Assembly: GCF_017814915.1 (NCBI RefSeq)
Contig: NZ_JAGIPZ010000008.1
Coordinates: 162,569 to 226,568 of the forward strand
Length of the DNA: 64,000 nucleotides
From: Herbaspirillum sp. LeCh32-8
GTDB taxonomy: Bacteria; Pseudomonadota; Gammaproteobacteria; Burkholderiales; Burkholderiaceae_D
Reading direction: 5' to 3'
Within the stretch, counting starts at the first letter, position 1. Every line of letters begins with the position of its first letter. A program made the translations under genes and the position numbers. The notes beneath the pieces were generated by a model. The model worked only from the letters and a program-made list of their open reading frames with translations, made no database searches and was not told the DNA's origin. Positions 18,146 through 26,192 of the stretch are shown here, piece by piece.

Positions 18146-18742
18146 ATGGAAAACACCAACATCGCCAAACCCAATTCGAGCCGCCTGCACCCACTGGTCG
18201 CAGGCGCCGCTGTCGCCCTGATCCTGGTCAGCCTGGTCGGCGTCGCCGCCATGACCGGTCTGTTGCCCAGTTCGAACAGCACCAATTCGCCGCAGCAGCA
18301 AATGGCGGCAATGAACCAGAACGCCGGCCAGCAACAGCTGGCATCGCAACAGGCGCCGGTCAAACAATCCTCCCAAACCTCGGCTCCGGCTGAACGTACT
18401 CCGGCCATCTGCAGCAGCTGCGGTGAAGTGGTTGCCGTGCGCGCCGTGCAGCACACCCCCAGCACCAGCGGCGTAGGTATTGCCGGCGGCGCCGTGGTCG
18501 GCGGTCTGCTGGGCAATCAGATCGGCGGCGGCAACGGCCGCACGCTGGCCACCATCGCCGGCGCGGTCGGCGGCGGCTATGCCGGTAACGAAGTCGAGAA
18601 GCGCACCCGCACCACCACCTCCTATGTCGTGGACGTACGCATGGAAAACGGCAAGAGCCGCAGCTTCCCGCAGAGCTCGGAAAACTGGCGCGTGGGCGAT
18701 CAGGTTCGCGTTGTCAACGGTCGACTGGAAGGCCGCGGCTGA
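18146..18742 (+). CDS. Glycine-zipper 2TM envelope protein (17 kDa antigen/SlyB-like)
   Basis: A 198-residue membrane-anchored envelope protein. One N-terminal membrane helix (residues about 17-40, LVAGAAVALILVSLVGVAAM) is followed by a Gln/Ser-rich linker of about 45 residues. A CSSCGEVV motif precedes the glycine-zipper block GIAGGAVVGGLLGNQIGGGNGRTLATIAGAVGGGYAGNEVEK. The C-terminal beta-type part is YVVDVRMENGKSRSFPQSSENWRVGDQVRVVNGRLE. This architecture is common in Burkholderiales; a role in envelope integrity is inferred from SlyB relatives. It has no lipobox, unlike SlyB. A strong terminator follows. Confidence 0.85.
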   Translation: MENTNIAKPNSSRLHPLVAGAAVALILVSLVGVAAMTGLLPSSNSTNSPQQQMAAMNQNAGQQQLASQQAPVKQSSQTSAPAERTPAICSSCGEVVAVRAVQHTPSTSGVGIAGGAVVGGLLGNQIGGGNGRTLATIAGAVGGGYAGNEVEKRTRTTTSYVVDVRMENGKSRSFPQSSENWRVGDQVRVVNGRLEGRG

Positions 18743-18762
18743 TCCAACACCGTCCCCTTCTC

Positions 18763-18795
18763 AAAGCCCTTCGATGCGAGTCGAAGGGCTTTTTT
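18763..18795 (+). terminator. Rho-independent terminator
   Basis: A 12-bp stem AAAGCCCTTCGA / TCGAAGGGCTTT with loop TGCGAG, followed by a T-run. It ends the glycine-zipper gene. Confidence 0.88.
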
Positions 18796-19145
18796 GTTGC
18801 CGTGCTCACCTTACAACATGGCAATGCGACAATATTTCCCTTTGGTACACCAAACCCGCGCTCAAGCGTTGTAGACAGTAAGCCGCACCCGCATTCCCGC
18901 CAAATGAAACTCCGCTCTTCCTGAGGACTCCATAGACAGAATGCGAACGATTAACGCTGGCAACATTGCGGCCGGAAGGTTAGACTTTTGCAAAAAAGCA
19001 TGTCCGCAACGCCATGCGGCCAAGAATGGATGCATCAAGGAAATGAGAGCGCGCGTCACGCAACGCCGCCGACCTTCGTGCAACGGGGGCGAACGGTTCG
19101 CCAAAAAAGAAGAGCTTGCCGGCTCGAATGCGGTTTTATTGATTT
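18796..19145. other. Intergenic region before the esterase gene
   Basis: 350 bp with only short frames of poor quality. No clear promoter, operator or RNA structure was seen beyond AT-rich stretches near 18975-18995 and 19100-19150. Confidence 0.35.
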
Positions 19146-20054
19146 ATGGACTCACTGTCATCCACGGATACTTCCGACACCAGCGCTGCGCCGTTTGAAG
19201 AGCGCTACAGCGGCCAACAAAAAGACCATGCGGTCATTCTGCTGCACGGCCTGTGCGGCTCCCAGCTCGAAATGGGGTCCATCCCCAAGCAACTGAAAAA
19301 AGCCGGCTGCGCCGTCATCCCGCTGACCATCGACAACTACTCCGCTTCGCTGACCAACCCGCGCGTCTCGCCCAACTGGGAAGACTGGTGCGCTGCGGTC
19401 GAAAGCCGCGTGGCCCGCCTGAAGGAAGAATTCAAGACCGTCTCCATCTGCGGCCTGTCCATGGGCGCCACGCTGGCGCTGGCGGTGGCCGCCCGCAGCA
19501 GCGAACTGCTTTCGGTGGTGCTGCTGTCGCCGGTGCTGCAGTACGACGGCTGGTCGGTGCCTTGGTATCAGAAGCTGCTGACGGTGGTCTACGACATGGG
19601 CTTTCGCAACTGGTCCTACAAGGAAACCGAACCCTACGGCATCAAGAATTTCGACATGCGTCGCCGCGTCGCCAACCAGCTGGAAAAGGATGGCGTGGCC
19701 GCGGTCGGTGCCGCCTCCATCCCGGCGCGCCACCTGCGCGCTGCGCTGCGCATGATCTCCTATGTGCGCGAATCGCTGCCGCTGGTGCGCGCTGACACGC
19801 TGATCATCCACTCGATCGACGACGAGACCGCCTCCCCGCGCAACGCCGAGGTGATCCAGCAGAACATCGGCTCTGAAGTGCGCAAGGTGATCTGGCTGGG
19901 CGACTGCTATCACATCATCACGGTCGACAACGAGCGCGAAATCGTTACCAACGAGACGGTGATGTTCATCAAGCGCAGCATCGAGATCCACGGCAACGAG
20001 CTCTCGCGCAAGTATCTGGCGCATGCCTCCCCGCTGAAAGACCGGCGGCAATAA
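19146..20054 (+). CDS. Alpha/beta hydrolase, carboxylesterase (Est30-like)
   Basis: A 302-residue cytoplasmic serine hydrolase. The oxyanion segment is ILLHGLCGS (residues 31-39), the nucleophile elbow is GLSMG with Ser105, the acid is probably Asp in HSIDDETAS, and the His is in GDCYHIITVDNER. The C-terminal order D-x(n)-H matches the monoacylglycerol lipase/carboxylesterase group (Est30 type). The substrate is unknown. The start at 19146 has no clear ribosome site, but no better in-frame start precedes the conserved part. It lies upstream of a small membrane protein on the same strand; they may be co-transcribed. Confidence 0.8.
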   Translation: MDSLSSTDTSDTSAAPFEERYSGQQKDHAVILLHGLCGSQLEMGSIPKQLKKAGCAVIPLTIDNYSASLTNPRVSPNWEDWCAAVESRVARLKEEFKTVSICGLSMGATLALAVAARSSELLSVVLLSPVLQYDGWSVPWYQKLLTVVYDMGFRNWSYKETEPYGIKNFDMRRRVANQLEKDGVAAVGAASIPARHLRAALRMISYVRESLPLVRADTLIIHSIDDETASPRNAEVIQQNIGSEVRKVIWLGDCYHIITVDNEREIVTNETVMFIKRSIEIHGNELSRKYLAHASPLKDRRQ

Positions 20055-20164
20055 AAAGCCGCCCAACAAGCAACATTTGCGAGCAAACCGGCTCGCCCGT
20101 CAGTGTTTTGACAGACAGTATTCTTAACATGTGAACATTGCACAAACGCGCAATGCAAGTAAAG

Positions 20165-20683
20165 ATGGATTCGACACGCACCTCTTCCAGAGCCATCATG
20201 AGCCTGATCAAACTGAAAAATGCGAAAAGCTGGCGGCCTCAGGGCTTGCGCCCGATCTATACCAGCGCAATCGGCTTCGTCGCCGCCTTCGGCCTGCGAT
20301 ATGCGCTCGCGCCGTTCGTGGATGAAGCGCTGTCGATGTTGTTCTTCGCGGTCAACTGCATCGTCCTCAGCTATCTGTTCGGCTACCTGTATTCGCTGGG
20401 CATGCTGGCCATCAGCATTCCGACGGCGATGTTTTTCTTCCGCAAGCCCTTCTATACGATGGACGGCATCAACGACAAGGACCTGTTCATGATCCTGGTC
20501 TACACCGTGATCATCGCCACCGCCTCGTTCATCATCGAATGGCTGCAGCGCGAACGCTATGCCGCCGTGCTGCAGCAGCGTGTCTCCGAGACCCGCTACC
20601 GCCTGCTGATCGAGTCCGACCAGGCGCGGCGCGCAGAGTACGGCAAGCAATTCGAAGCCAGCAATGCCTCCGAACAGTCGTAA
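20165..20683 (+). CDS. DUF4118-like integral membrane protein
   Basis: About 172 residues, with four hydrophobic segments (AIGFVAAFGLRYALA, MLFFAVNCIVLSYLFGYL, LGMLAISIPTAMFF, LFMILVYTVIIATASFIIEWL). They resemble the membrane block (DUF4118) of KdpD-type sensor kinases. The C-terminus is a charged helix (QRERYAAVLQQRVSETRYRLLIESDQARRAEYGKQ) with no kinase domain attached. The start is ambiguous: ATG at 20153, 20165 or 20198 are all possible and none has a strong ribosome site. A terminator follows, then a lone receiver-domain gene. The two could form a split signalling pair, which is only an inference. Confidence 0.6.
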   Translation: MDSTRTSSRAIMSLIKLKNAKSWRPQGLRPIYTSAIGFVAAFGLRYALAPFVDEALSMLFFAVNCIVLSYLFGYLYSLGMLAISIPTAMFFFRKPFYTMDGINDKDLFMILVYTVIIATASFIIEWLQRERYAAVLQQRVSETRYRLLIESDQARRAEYGKQFEASNASEQS

Positions 20684-20706
20684 CAAGAGACATCGATGGC
20701 AAGATC

Positions 20707-20734
20707 AACGGGCGCCCCGCGGCGCCCGTTTCTT
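20707..20734 (+). terminator. Rho-independent terminator
   Basis: A 10-bp stem AACGGGCGCC / GGCGCCCGTT with loop CCGC and a TCTTTT tail. Confidence 0.85.
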
Positions 20735-20812
20735 TTGGGCTCTCAGGAAGCCCCTGATAGGCGACTGCCGATGGCTCTGGGAAGATGAAGGCAACTCAGC
20801 AAGGAGGCCGTC

Positions 20813-21241
20813 ATGTCCACATCCCATCCCAAAATCCTGGTGATCGATCCCGATCTGGACGCCATCGAGCTGGCGCGCTTTGCACTGTGGCGCAGCCCCG
20901 TGCAATACCGCTTCGAATGGTTCGATGATGCCGAACTGGCCAACGCCTCGCTGCTCACTCACGCACTGTGTCAGTCCAAGGACCTGCCGGCGATGATCCT
21001 GCTGGATCCGCGCAACTTCCACGGCGCCGAGGGCTACGAGCTGCTGCGCACGCTGTGCATCTATGAGGCCGTGTCGCATATTCCGCTGGTGCTGTTCACG
21101 TCGTCACCGTTCAGCAGCGACTTCAGCATCGACCAGGACAGCCGCATCTGGTACGCCGCCAAATCCCAGGACCCGCGCGAATACATGCGCACCGTCACCA
21201 ACTGCGTGCAGCTGCGCCTGCAGGAAGCTGTCCACTCGTAA
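20813..21241 (+). CDS. Stand-alone response-regulator receiver protein
   Basis: A 142-residue CheY-like protein with no output domain. Acidic residues Asp12 and Asp14 (ILVIDPDLD) are followed by a phosphoacceptor candidate Asp65 in ILLDPRNFHGAEGYELLR, a Thr in VLFTSS and a Lys in YAAKSQDPREY. The acidic pocket, Thr and Lys are therefore all present. The Pro after Asp65 and the insertion SPFSSDFSIDQ after the Thr are unusual. A strong ribosome site (AAGGAGG) precedes the ATG. No kinase gene is adjacent; the partner is unknown. Confidence 0.7.
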   Translation: MSTSHPKILVIDPDLDAIELARFALWRSPVQYRFEWFDDAELANASLLTHALCQSKDLPAMILLDPRNFHGAEGYELLRTLCIYEAVSHIPLVLFTSSPFSSDFSIDQDSRIWYAAKSQDPREYMRTVTNCVQLRLQEAVHS

Positions 21242-21256
21242 GCTCATGCCGCGCCC

Positions 21257-22711
21257 TCACCCGGCGCGTACGATCCCTGCCAGGCGCCGCATCAGCGGCG
21301 CAAACAACTCTTCCGACGTATTGCCGTAACCGATCACCAGGCCGTTGCTGGCTTCCCGACGCGGCGCCGCCGAGAACGACGACAACGCCCCCACGTTCAT
21401 GCCCGCCGCGCGCGCCGCCGCACTGATGGCCGCGTCGTCGTAACGCAGCGGCAGGCGCACCGTCAGGTGCAGGCCGCTGTCGCCGCCCAGCACCTCATGC
21501 TCCACCTTCATGTGCGCCTGCAGGGCCTGCCGCAATGCCTGTTGCCGCTCGCGGTAGAGGCGACGCATGCGCCCCAGGTGACGCGAGAACTGGCCGCCAG
21601 CAATGAACTCGGCCAGCGCCAGCTGCTCCAGCCGATGGCCGCCGCGCAGCATCTCCGCGAGCGCCGGCCACGCGCCCTCGCCGGCCGACTCCGGCAACAC
21701 CAGAAAACCGATGCGCAAGGCCGGGAACATGGTCTTGCTGAAGGTGCCCACATACAGCACCGGCGCATCCGGCACCAGGCCCTGCATGGACGGCACGGGA
21801 TGGCCGCGGTGGCGGAACTCGCTGTCGTAGTCGTCCTCGATGATCCAACTGCCGGCCTCGCGCGCCTGCGCGATCAGCTCCAGCCGGCGCGGCAGTGACA
21901 GCACGGCGCCGGTCGGATATTGATGCGAAGGCGTCACATGCACCAGCCGCGCCGGCCGCGTACGCCAGTGGCGCGGCGCGATCACGATGCCCTCGGCGTC
22001 GACCGGCATCGCCACCATCTTCAAGTCGCCCGCATGGAAGGCCGCGCGCACGCCGCCATAGCCGGGATCCTCCAGCCAGGCCGTCTCGCCGGGATTGGTG
22101 AACAGCCGCACGCACAGCGACAAGGCGCCCTGCGCGCCCTCGGTCACCACCACCTGCGCGGCGTCGCACCGCACACCGCGCGCCACCCGCAAATACTGCG
22201 CGATGGCTTCGCGCAGCGCCGGCTCGCCCAGCGGATCGCCGTAACCCAGCACGTGGGAAGGCGCCGCCTTCAAGGCACGCTCCTGGGCGCGCAGCCAGGC
22301 ATTGACGGGAAACCGGCTCAGCGCCGGCATGCCCGGCGTGAGCGGCAGCGAGCGGTCACCGGCGTCGCGCGTCGGCGTCATGGTGGACACCCGGCGCGAC
22401 TGCCTTACCGCAGCAGCGGGCGGCTTCGGCGCCGGCCCGGAGGGCGCGCGAGCGTCAGCCAAAGCAGCAACCCGCGTCCCCTGCCGGTCGGCCCGGGCGT
22501 AGCCTTCCGCCACCAGTTGCTCGTACACCGCCAGCACGGTATTGCGCGACACCTGCAGCTCCTCGCACAAGGCGCGTGAAGACGGCAGCTTGCCGCCGGC
22601 CGGCAACTGGCCGCGCAAGATGGCTTCCTTCAAACGGGCCAGCAGCTGTTGCTGGCGGGATGGCGCACCGGGTGCGCCGGAGAGCGGGGAATGGATGAGC
22701 GAATCGGTCAT
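21257..22711 (-). CDS. MocR/PdxR-type transcriptional regulator (GntR HTH plus aminotransferase domain)
   Basis: A 484-residue regulator. An N-terminal GntR winged helix (residues about 20-90; LPSSRALCEELQVSRNTVLAVYEQLVAEGYARA) is joined by a linker to a class I aminotransferase fold of about 360 residues. The PLP lysine is in YVGTFSKTMFPALRIGF. The hydrophobic/aromatic block IIEDDYDSEFRHRGHPVPSMQG is typical of the family. It is divergent from a GNAT gene with a dyad between them. MocR proteins usually control a neighbouring gene in response to an amine or PLP ligand. The exact ligand is unknown and the usual pdxST genes are not present. Confidence 0.88.
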   Translation of the reverse strand: MTDSLIHSPLSGAPGAPSRQQQLLARLKEAILRGQLPAGGKLPSSRALCEELQVSRNTVLAVYEQLVAEGYARADRQGTRVAALADARAPSGPAPKPPAAAVRQSRRVSTMTPTRDAGDRSLPLTPGMPALSRFPVNAWLRAQERALKAAPSHVLGYGDPLGEPALREAIAQYLRVARGVRCDAAQVVVTEGAQGALSLCVRLFTNPGETAWLEDPGYGGVRAAFHAGDLKMVAMPVDAEGIVIAPRHWRTRPARLVHVTPSHQYPTGAVLSLPRRLELIAQAREAGSWIIEDDYDSEFRHRGHPVPSMQGLVPDAPVLYVGTFSKTMFPALRIGFLVLPESAGEGAWPALAEMLRGGHRLEQLALAEFIAGGQFSRHLGRMRRLYRERQQALRQALQAHMKVEHEVLGGDSGLHLTVRLPLRYDDAAISAAARAAGMNVGALSSFSAAPRREASNGLVIGYGNTSEELFAPLMRRLAGIVRAG

Positions 22712-22754
22712 GGCGACGGGAAAAATCGTGGCTCCATAATAAGGCCTTGTTGTG

Positions 22755-22781
22755 GCGCTTTTTATGATGCCACGAAAGCGC
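22755..22781. promoter_or_regulatory. Inverted repeat between mocR-like and GNAT genes
   Basis: GCGCTTT (22755-22761) and AAAGCGC (22775-22781) form a dyad with a 13-bp spacer in the 118-bp divergent region. It is a reasonable operator candidate for the regulator or a promoter-overlapping site. Confidence 0.4.
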
Positions 22782-22829
22782 TATCGTGCAGCCATCCCAA
22801 CAGCCGATCGCAGATCAAGCCCGAACGCC

Positions 22830-23561
22830 ATGACCGACACCAGCAAACCCGCCCTGAACGAATGGAAGCAACCGATCGGCCCGGCCCTGCCGGACTGGCA
22901 GGAACGCCCGCGTCCGCAACGCATTGCGGTAGAAGGCCGCTACTGCCGGCTGGAGCCGGTGGACGCCGCGCGTCACAGCGACGACCTCTACGCTGCCTAC
23001 GCGCAAGCGACTGACGGCAGCGACTGGACCTACATGATGAGCGGCCCCTTCCCCAACCCGGCGTCCTACCGCGCCTATGCCGAGACGCTGCAAAAGAGCG
23101 AGGATCCGCTGCACTACGCCGTGATCGACTTGGCCAGCGGGCGCGCCGTTGGCACCATGTCGCTCATGCGCATTGAGCCCCGGCACGGCGTGATCGAGGT
23201 CGGGCACATCGCGCTGTCGCGCCAGCTCAAACGTACCCGCGTAGCGACCGAAGCGCAGTTCCTGCTGATGCGCTATGTATTCGCGCAACTGGGCTATCGC
23301 CGCTACGAATGGAAATGCGACAGCCTCAATGCGCCTTCGCGCCAGGCCGCGCAGCGCCTGGGCTTTCAATTTGAAGGCATCTTCCGCCAGGCGGTCGTGT
23401 ACCGTGGTCGCAGCCGCGACACCGCGTGGTTCTCGATTGTCGATACCGAATGGCCGACGCTGGGCAGCGCCTTCGAACGCTGGCTGGATCCGGCCAACTT
23501 CGATGCTCAAGGCAAACAGAAGCAAACGCTGCTGGCGTTCAGACAAGCGCTGGCCGGTTGA
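22830..23561 (+). CDS. GNAT acetyltransferase (RimJ/RimL type)
   Basis: A 243-residue acetyltransferase. The start ATG at 22830 gives MTDTSKPALNEWKQPIGPAL, a common N-terminus for this group of RimJ/RimL-like enzymes. The fold core is HYAVIDLASGRAVGTMSLMRIEPRHGVIEVGHIALS, then the acetyl-CoA loop region RTRVATEAQFLLMRYVF and the C-terminal NAPSRQAAQRLGFQFEGIFRQ. The substrate is probably an N-terminal or small-molecule amine and is unknown. It is divergent from the MocR-type regulator, which may control it. Confidence 0.82.
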   Translation: MTDTSKPALNEWKQPIGPALPDWQERPRPQRIAVEGRYCRLEPVDAARHSDDLYAAYAQATDGSDWTYMMSGPFPNPASYRAYAETLQKSEDPLHYAVIDLASGRAVGTMSLMRIEPRHGVIEVGHIALSRQLKRTRVATEAQFLLMRYVFAQLGYRRYEWKCDSLNAPSRQAAQRLGFQFEGIFRQAVVYRGRSRDTAWFSIVDTEWPTLGSAFERWLDPANFDAQGKQKQTLLAFRQALAG

Positions 23562-23571
23562 GCGGCCGAAG

Positions 23572-24471
23572 CTACTTGAGCTGCTTGAGCTCCCACAGCG
23601 CATCCAGCACATACTGCGTGGCCGGCTCGGGCTGGCCGGCGCGGTGGGCGATCCCCAACGGGCGCCACAGCCGGGGCTTGAGCGGCCGCATGGCGATGCG
23701 CGGGTCGGCCGGCGGCATGCCGGCCTGCTCGCCGGCTTCGTGCGGCAACAATGTGGCGCCGTAACCGGCCGCCACCAGGCTCTTCACCGCGTCGTTGAAA
23801 TTAAGCTGGATACGCGCCGTGGGATGTTCGCCGGCGGCGGCGAACCACTCCGTGGTCAGGCGCGACAGCCGTGTATTGGGCGCATTCAAAATCAGCGGCT
23901 GTGCGGCCAGCCATTGCGGCGTTATCGTGCGCGGCGCGTCCCAGCCGGCCGGCACGAAGGCCATCACCGGATCGCGCCGCCACGGCTTGACCGACAATCC
24001 ATCCACCGCCGCCTGCGGTAACGCCACCAGGCCGATATCCAGCCCGCCGCCGGACAGGCGCGCCAGGGTCTCCTCCGAGGTCAGCACCATCACCTGCACG
24101 TCGATGCCGGGATGGCTTTGTCCCACCCGCTCCAGCGCCTGCGGCAGCAGGTAGGCGATGGCGCCGGTCGAGGCCCCCAACCTTACTCGTCCCTCCAGCC
24201 CCAACACCTGACGTTTGACTTCCTCCAGCGCCTGCTCGGCATCGGCCAGCAACTGGCGGGCGCGCGCCACCAGCGTCTCGCCCACGCCCGAGGGCCGGAC
24301 CTGGCCACGCTGGCGCAGCAGCAGCGTGGCGCCGATGCGGCTCTCCAGCTCGCTGATATGCAGGCTCACAGTGGGCGGCGCCAGGTGCAAGGCGCGCGCG
24401 GCGGCGGCAAAGGAACCCAGGTCGACGATGGCGACCAGGGTGCGCAGGCGATCTAGATTGAGTTCGCGCAT
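23572..24471 (-). CDS. LysR-type transcriptional regulator
   Basis: A 299-residue LTTR. The N-terminal winged helix (residues 1-60; LDRLRTLVAIVDLGSFAAAARALHLAPPTVSLHISELE) is followed by the two-lobed ligand-binding domain. It is divergent from argC with a dyad at 24536-24552. That arrangement makes argC or the intergenic promoter pair its likely target. It is convergent with the GNAT gene, only 10 bp between stops. Confidence 0.88.
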   Translation of the reverse strand: MRELNLDRLRTLVAIVDLGSFAAAARALHLAPPTVSLHISELESRIGATLLLRQRGQVRPSGVGETLVARARQLLADAEQALEEVKRQVLGLEGRVRLGASTGAIAYLLPQALERVGQSHPGIDVQVMVLTSEETLARLSGGGLDIGLVALPQAAVDGLSVKPWRRDPVMAFVPAGWDAPRTITPQWLAAQPLILNAPNTRLSRLTTEWFAAAGEHPTARIQLNFNDAVKSLVAAGYGATLLPHEAGEQAGMPPADPRIAMRPLKPRLWRPLGIAHRAGQPEPATQYVLDALWELKQLK

Positions 24472-24535
24472 GGAGTTTCCCGCAAGGAAAGGAAGAAACA
24501 GAGAATGATGGTGGTCCGGCGATGATTCAGAAAAG

Positions 24536-24552
24536 ATGAATCATCTCTTCAT
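24536..24552. promoter_or_regulatory. Candidate LTTR operator between lysR and argC
   Basis: ATGAA (24536-24540), 7 bases, TTCAT (24548-24552): a dyad that fits the T-N11-A LysR box. It lies 65 bp from the LysR start and 94 bp from argC. Confidence 0.45.
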
Positions 24553-24645
24553 GATATTCAACTTTTCCGATTATACGGTTTGGCGCAAGATCTCCCCTGA
24601 CGACATGCCACGGCCGCCCGGCGGCCTCCACAGAGGAGTTTCCCC

Positions 24646-25578
24646 ATGAGCAATCTTCCATTGGTTTTCATCGACGGCGACCAGGGCACCACCGGCCTGC
24701 AAATCCACGAGCGCCTGCGCGGCCGTACCGACCTGCGCCTGCTGACGTTGCCCGCCGCCGAGCGCAAGGACGCGCTGCGCCGCGCCGAGGCGATCAACTC
24801 GGCCGACATCGCCCTGCTGTGCCTGCCGGACGCCGCCGCGCGCGAGGCGGTGTCGCTGATCGAAAATCCCAGGGTGCGCGTAATCGACGCCAGCTCGGCG
24901 CACCGCACCGCCGACGGCTGGACCTACGGTTTCCCCGAGCTGTCGGCCGAACAATCCGGGCGCATTGCCTCCGCGAACCGCGTGACCAATCCCGGCTGCT
25001 ACCCGACCGGCGCCATCGCGCTGTTGCGCCCGCTGGTCGCCGCCGGCCTGGTGCCGGCCGACTATCCGCTGGCGATCCAGGCGGTGTCCGGCTACTCCGG
25101 CGGCGGCCGCGCCCAGGTCGAGCAATACGAAGGACCTGAAGCCGGCCAGGCCGCGCCTTTCGTCACCTATGGCCTGTCGCTCAAGCACAAGCATCCGCCG
25201 GAAATCCAGCTGCATGCCGGGCTGTCGCAACGCCCCATCTTCGTGCCCTCCTACGGCGCGTTCCGCCAGGGCATCGTGCTGAGCATCGCACTGCAGGCGC
25301 GCCTGCTGCCCGCTGGCACTAACAAGGAAACGCTGCGCGCAGCGCTGGCGCAGCACTATGCCGGCGCACGCCATGTGACGGTGCTGACCGCCGCACAAGC
25401 CGCAGCGACTGAGCGGCTGGATCCGACCATCCACAACAACAGCAACGACATGACGCTGGGCGTGTTCGGCAATGACGACGAAGGCCACCTGCTGCTGTGC
25501 GCGGTGTTCGACAACCTGGGCAAGGGCGCGTCCGGCGCTGCAGTGCAAAACCTGGACCTGATGCTGCGCGGCGCTTGA
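24646..25578 (+). CDS. argC: N-acetyl-gamma-glutamyl-phosphate reductase, type 2
   Basis: NADPH-dependent reduction of N-acetylglutamyl phosphate to the semialdehyde in arginine synthesis; cytoplasmic. The product is 310 residues, the length of the short (type 2) ArgC group. The nucleotide-binding start is [18 protein letters not shown], the active-site Cys is in NPGCYPTGA, and [17 protein letters not shown] is diagnostic. A GAGG ribosome site precedes the ATG. It is divergent from a LysR regulator. Whether a second, long-type argC exists elsewhere cannot be judged here. Confidence 0.93.
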   Translation: MSNLPLVFIDGDQGTTGLQIHERLRGRTDLRLLTLPAAERKDALRRAEAINSADIALLCLPDAAAREAVSLIENPRVRVIDASSAHRTADGWTYGFPELSAEQSGRIASANRVTNPGCYPTGAIALLRPLVAAGLVPADYPLAIQAVSGYSGGGRAQVEQYEGPEAGQAAPFVTYGLSLKHKHPPEIQLHAGLSQRPIFVPSYGAFRQGIVLSIALQARLLPAGTNKETLRAALAQHYAGARHVTVLTAAQAAATERLDPTIHNNSNDMTLGVFGNDDEGHLLLCAVFDNLGKGASGAAVQNLDLMLRGA

Positions 25579-25604
25579 TCACGCCGGGCCGTCATTGAAA
25601 AAAA

Positions 25605-25642
25605 GAAAGCCGCCGGCACGCGTCATCGCGCCGGCGGCTTTC
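25605..25642 (-). terminator. Rho-independent terminator between argC and the 99-aa gene
   Basis: A perfect 13-bp stem GAAAGCCGCCGGC / GCCGGCGGCTTTC. On the minus strand it is followed by TTTTTTTC, so it is strongest for the minus-strand gene. It probably also stops argC. Confidence 0.85.
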
Positions 25643-25697
25643 TCCATCCAATCCTCTGTTGCTTCGTATCGTGGCAGGCCGACGTCCGTCGGCTGCC

Positions 25698-25997
25698 TCA
25701 ATGCATTGCCCGCTGCTCGGTCAACAGCAGATATTCCGCATGCACCTGGGCCGAGGCCAGCACGTTTCTCAGACGCTGTCGGTCTTGCGGCAGCAATGCC
25801 AGTTCGGACTCCAGCATGCGGCAGATCATCTCCACCGCTTCGCCCGCGTCCACGCCCATGGTTTGCATCGCCGTCAGGCAATTGCGAATCGTCGCCCGCA
25901 CAAGGTGCTCCACCTGCTCGCCCTGTTCGGACATTTCCCCCAGCCGCTCGATGATCAGTACATGATGGCCGGCTATGCTTTGCGCATTTGTGCACAT
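25698..25997 (-). CDS. Small helical protein, unknown function
   Basis: A 99-residue protein from ATG 25997 (MCTNAQSIAGHHVLIIERLGEM) with a strong GGGGGAG ribosome site. A longer open frame upstream belongs to the antisense of the kinase gene. The sequence is almost all predicted helix, with TAMQTMGVDAGEAVEMICRMLESELALLPQDRQRLRNVLASAQVHAEYLLL. There is no signal or membrane segment. It has its own terminator. It is divergent from the dihydroxyacetone kinase; no named family is recognised. Confidence 0.6.
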   Translation of the reverse strand: MCTNAQSIAGHHVLIIERLGEMSEQGEQVEHLVRATIRNCLTAMQTMGVDAGEAVEMICRMLESELALLPQDRQRLRNVLASAQVHAEYLLLTEQRAMH

Positions 25998-26192
25998 GAT
26001 ATTTCTCCCCCTACTGATGAGCAGTGTAGTCCTTCCGTGAAATCTCTCCATCGGGATAATCCTGAGGCGGCCGGCGCCGGCTGAGCCTTCCTGAACGACG
26101 GCGCAGGATGGTCTAGAATCGTCCCGTCGCGGCGCGCCATCACAAGAACACACAACGCGCATCCGCCTCCCATGACCACGAGGAAGGAGACC

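Noticed and set aside
19146..20054. Possible PHA depolymerase or lipase
   Set aside because: The nucleophile motif is GLSMG without a lipase-box His or a signal peptide; carboxylesterase is the safer call.
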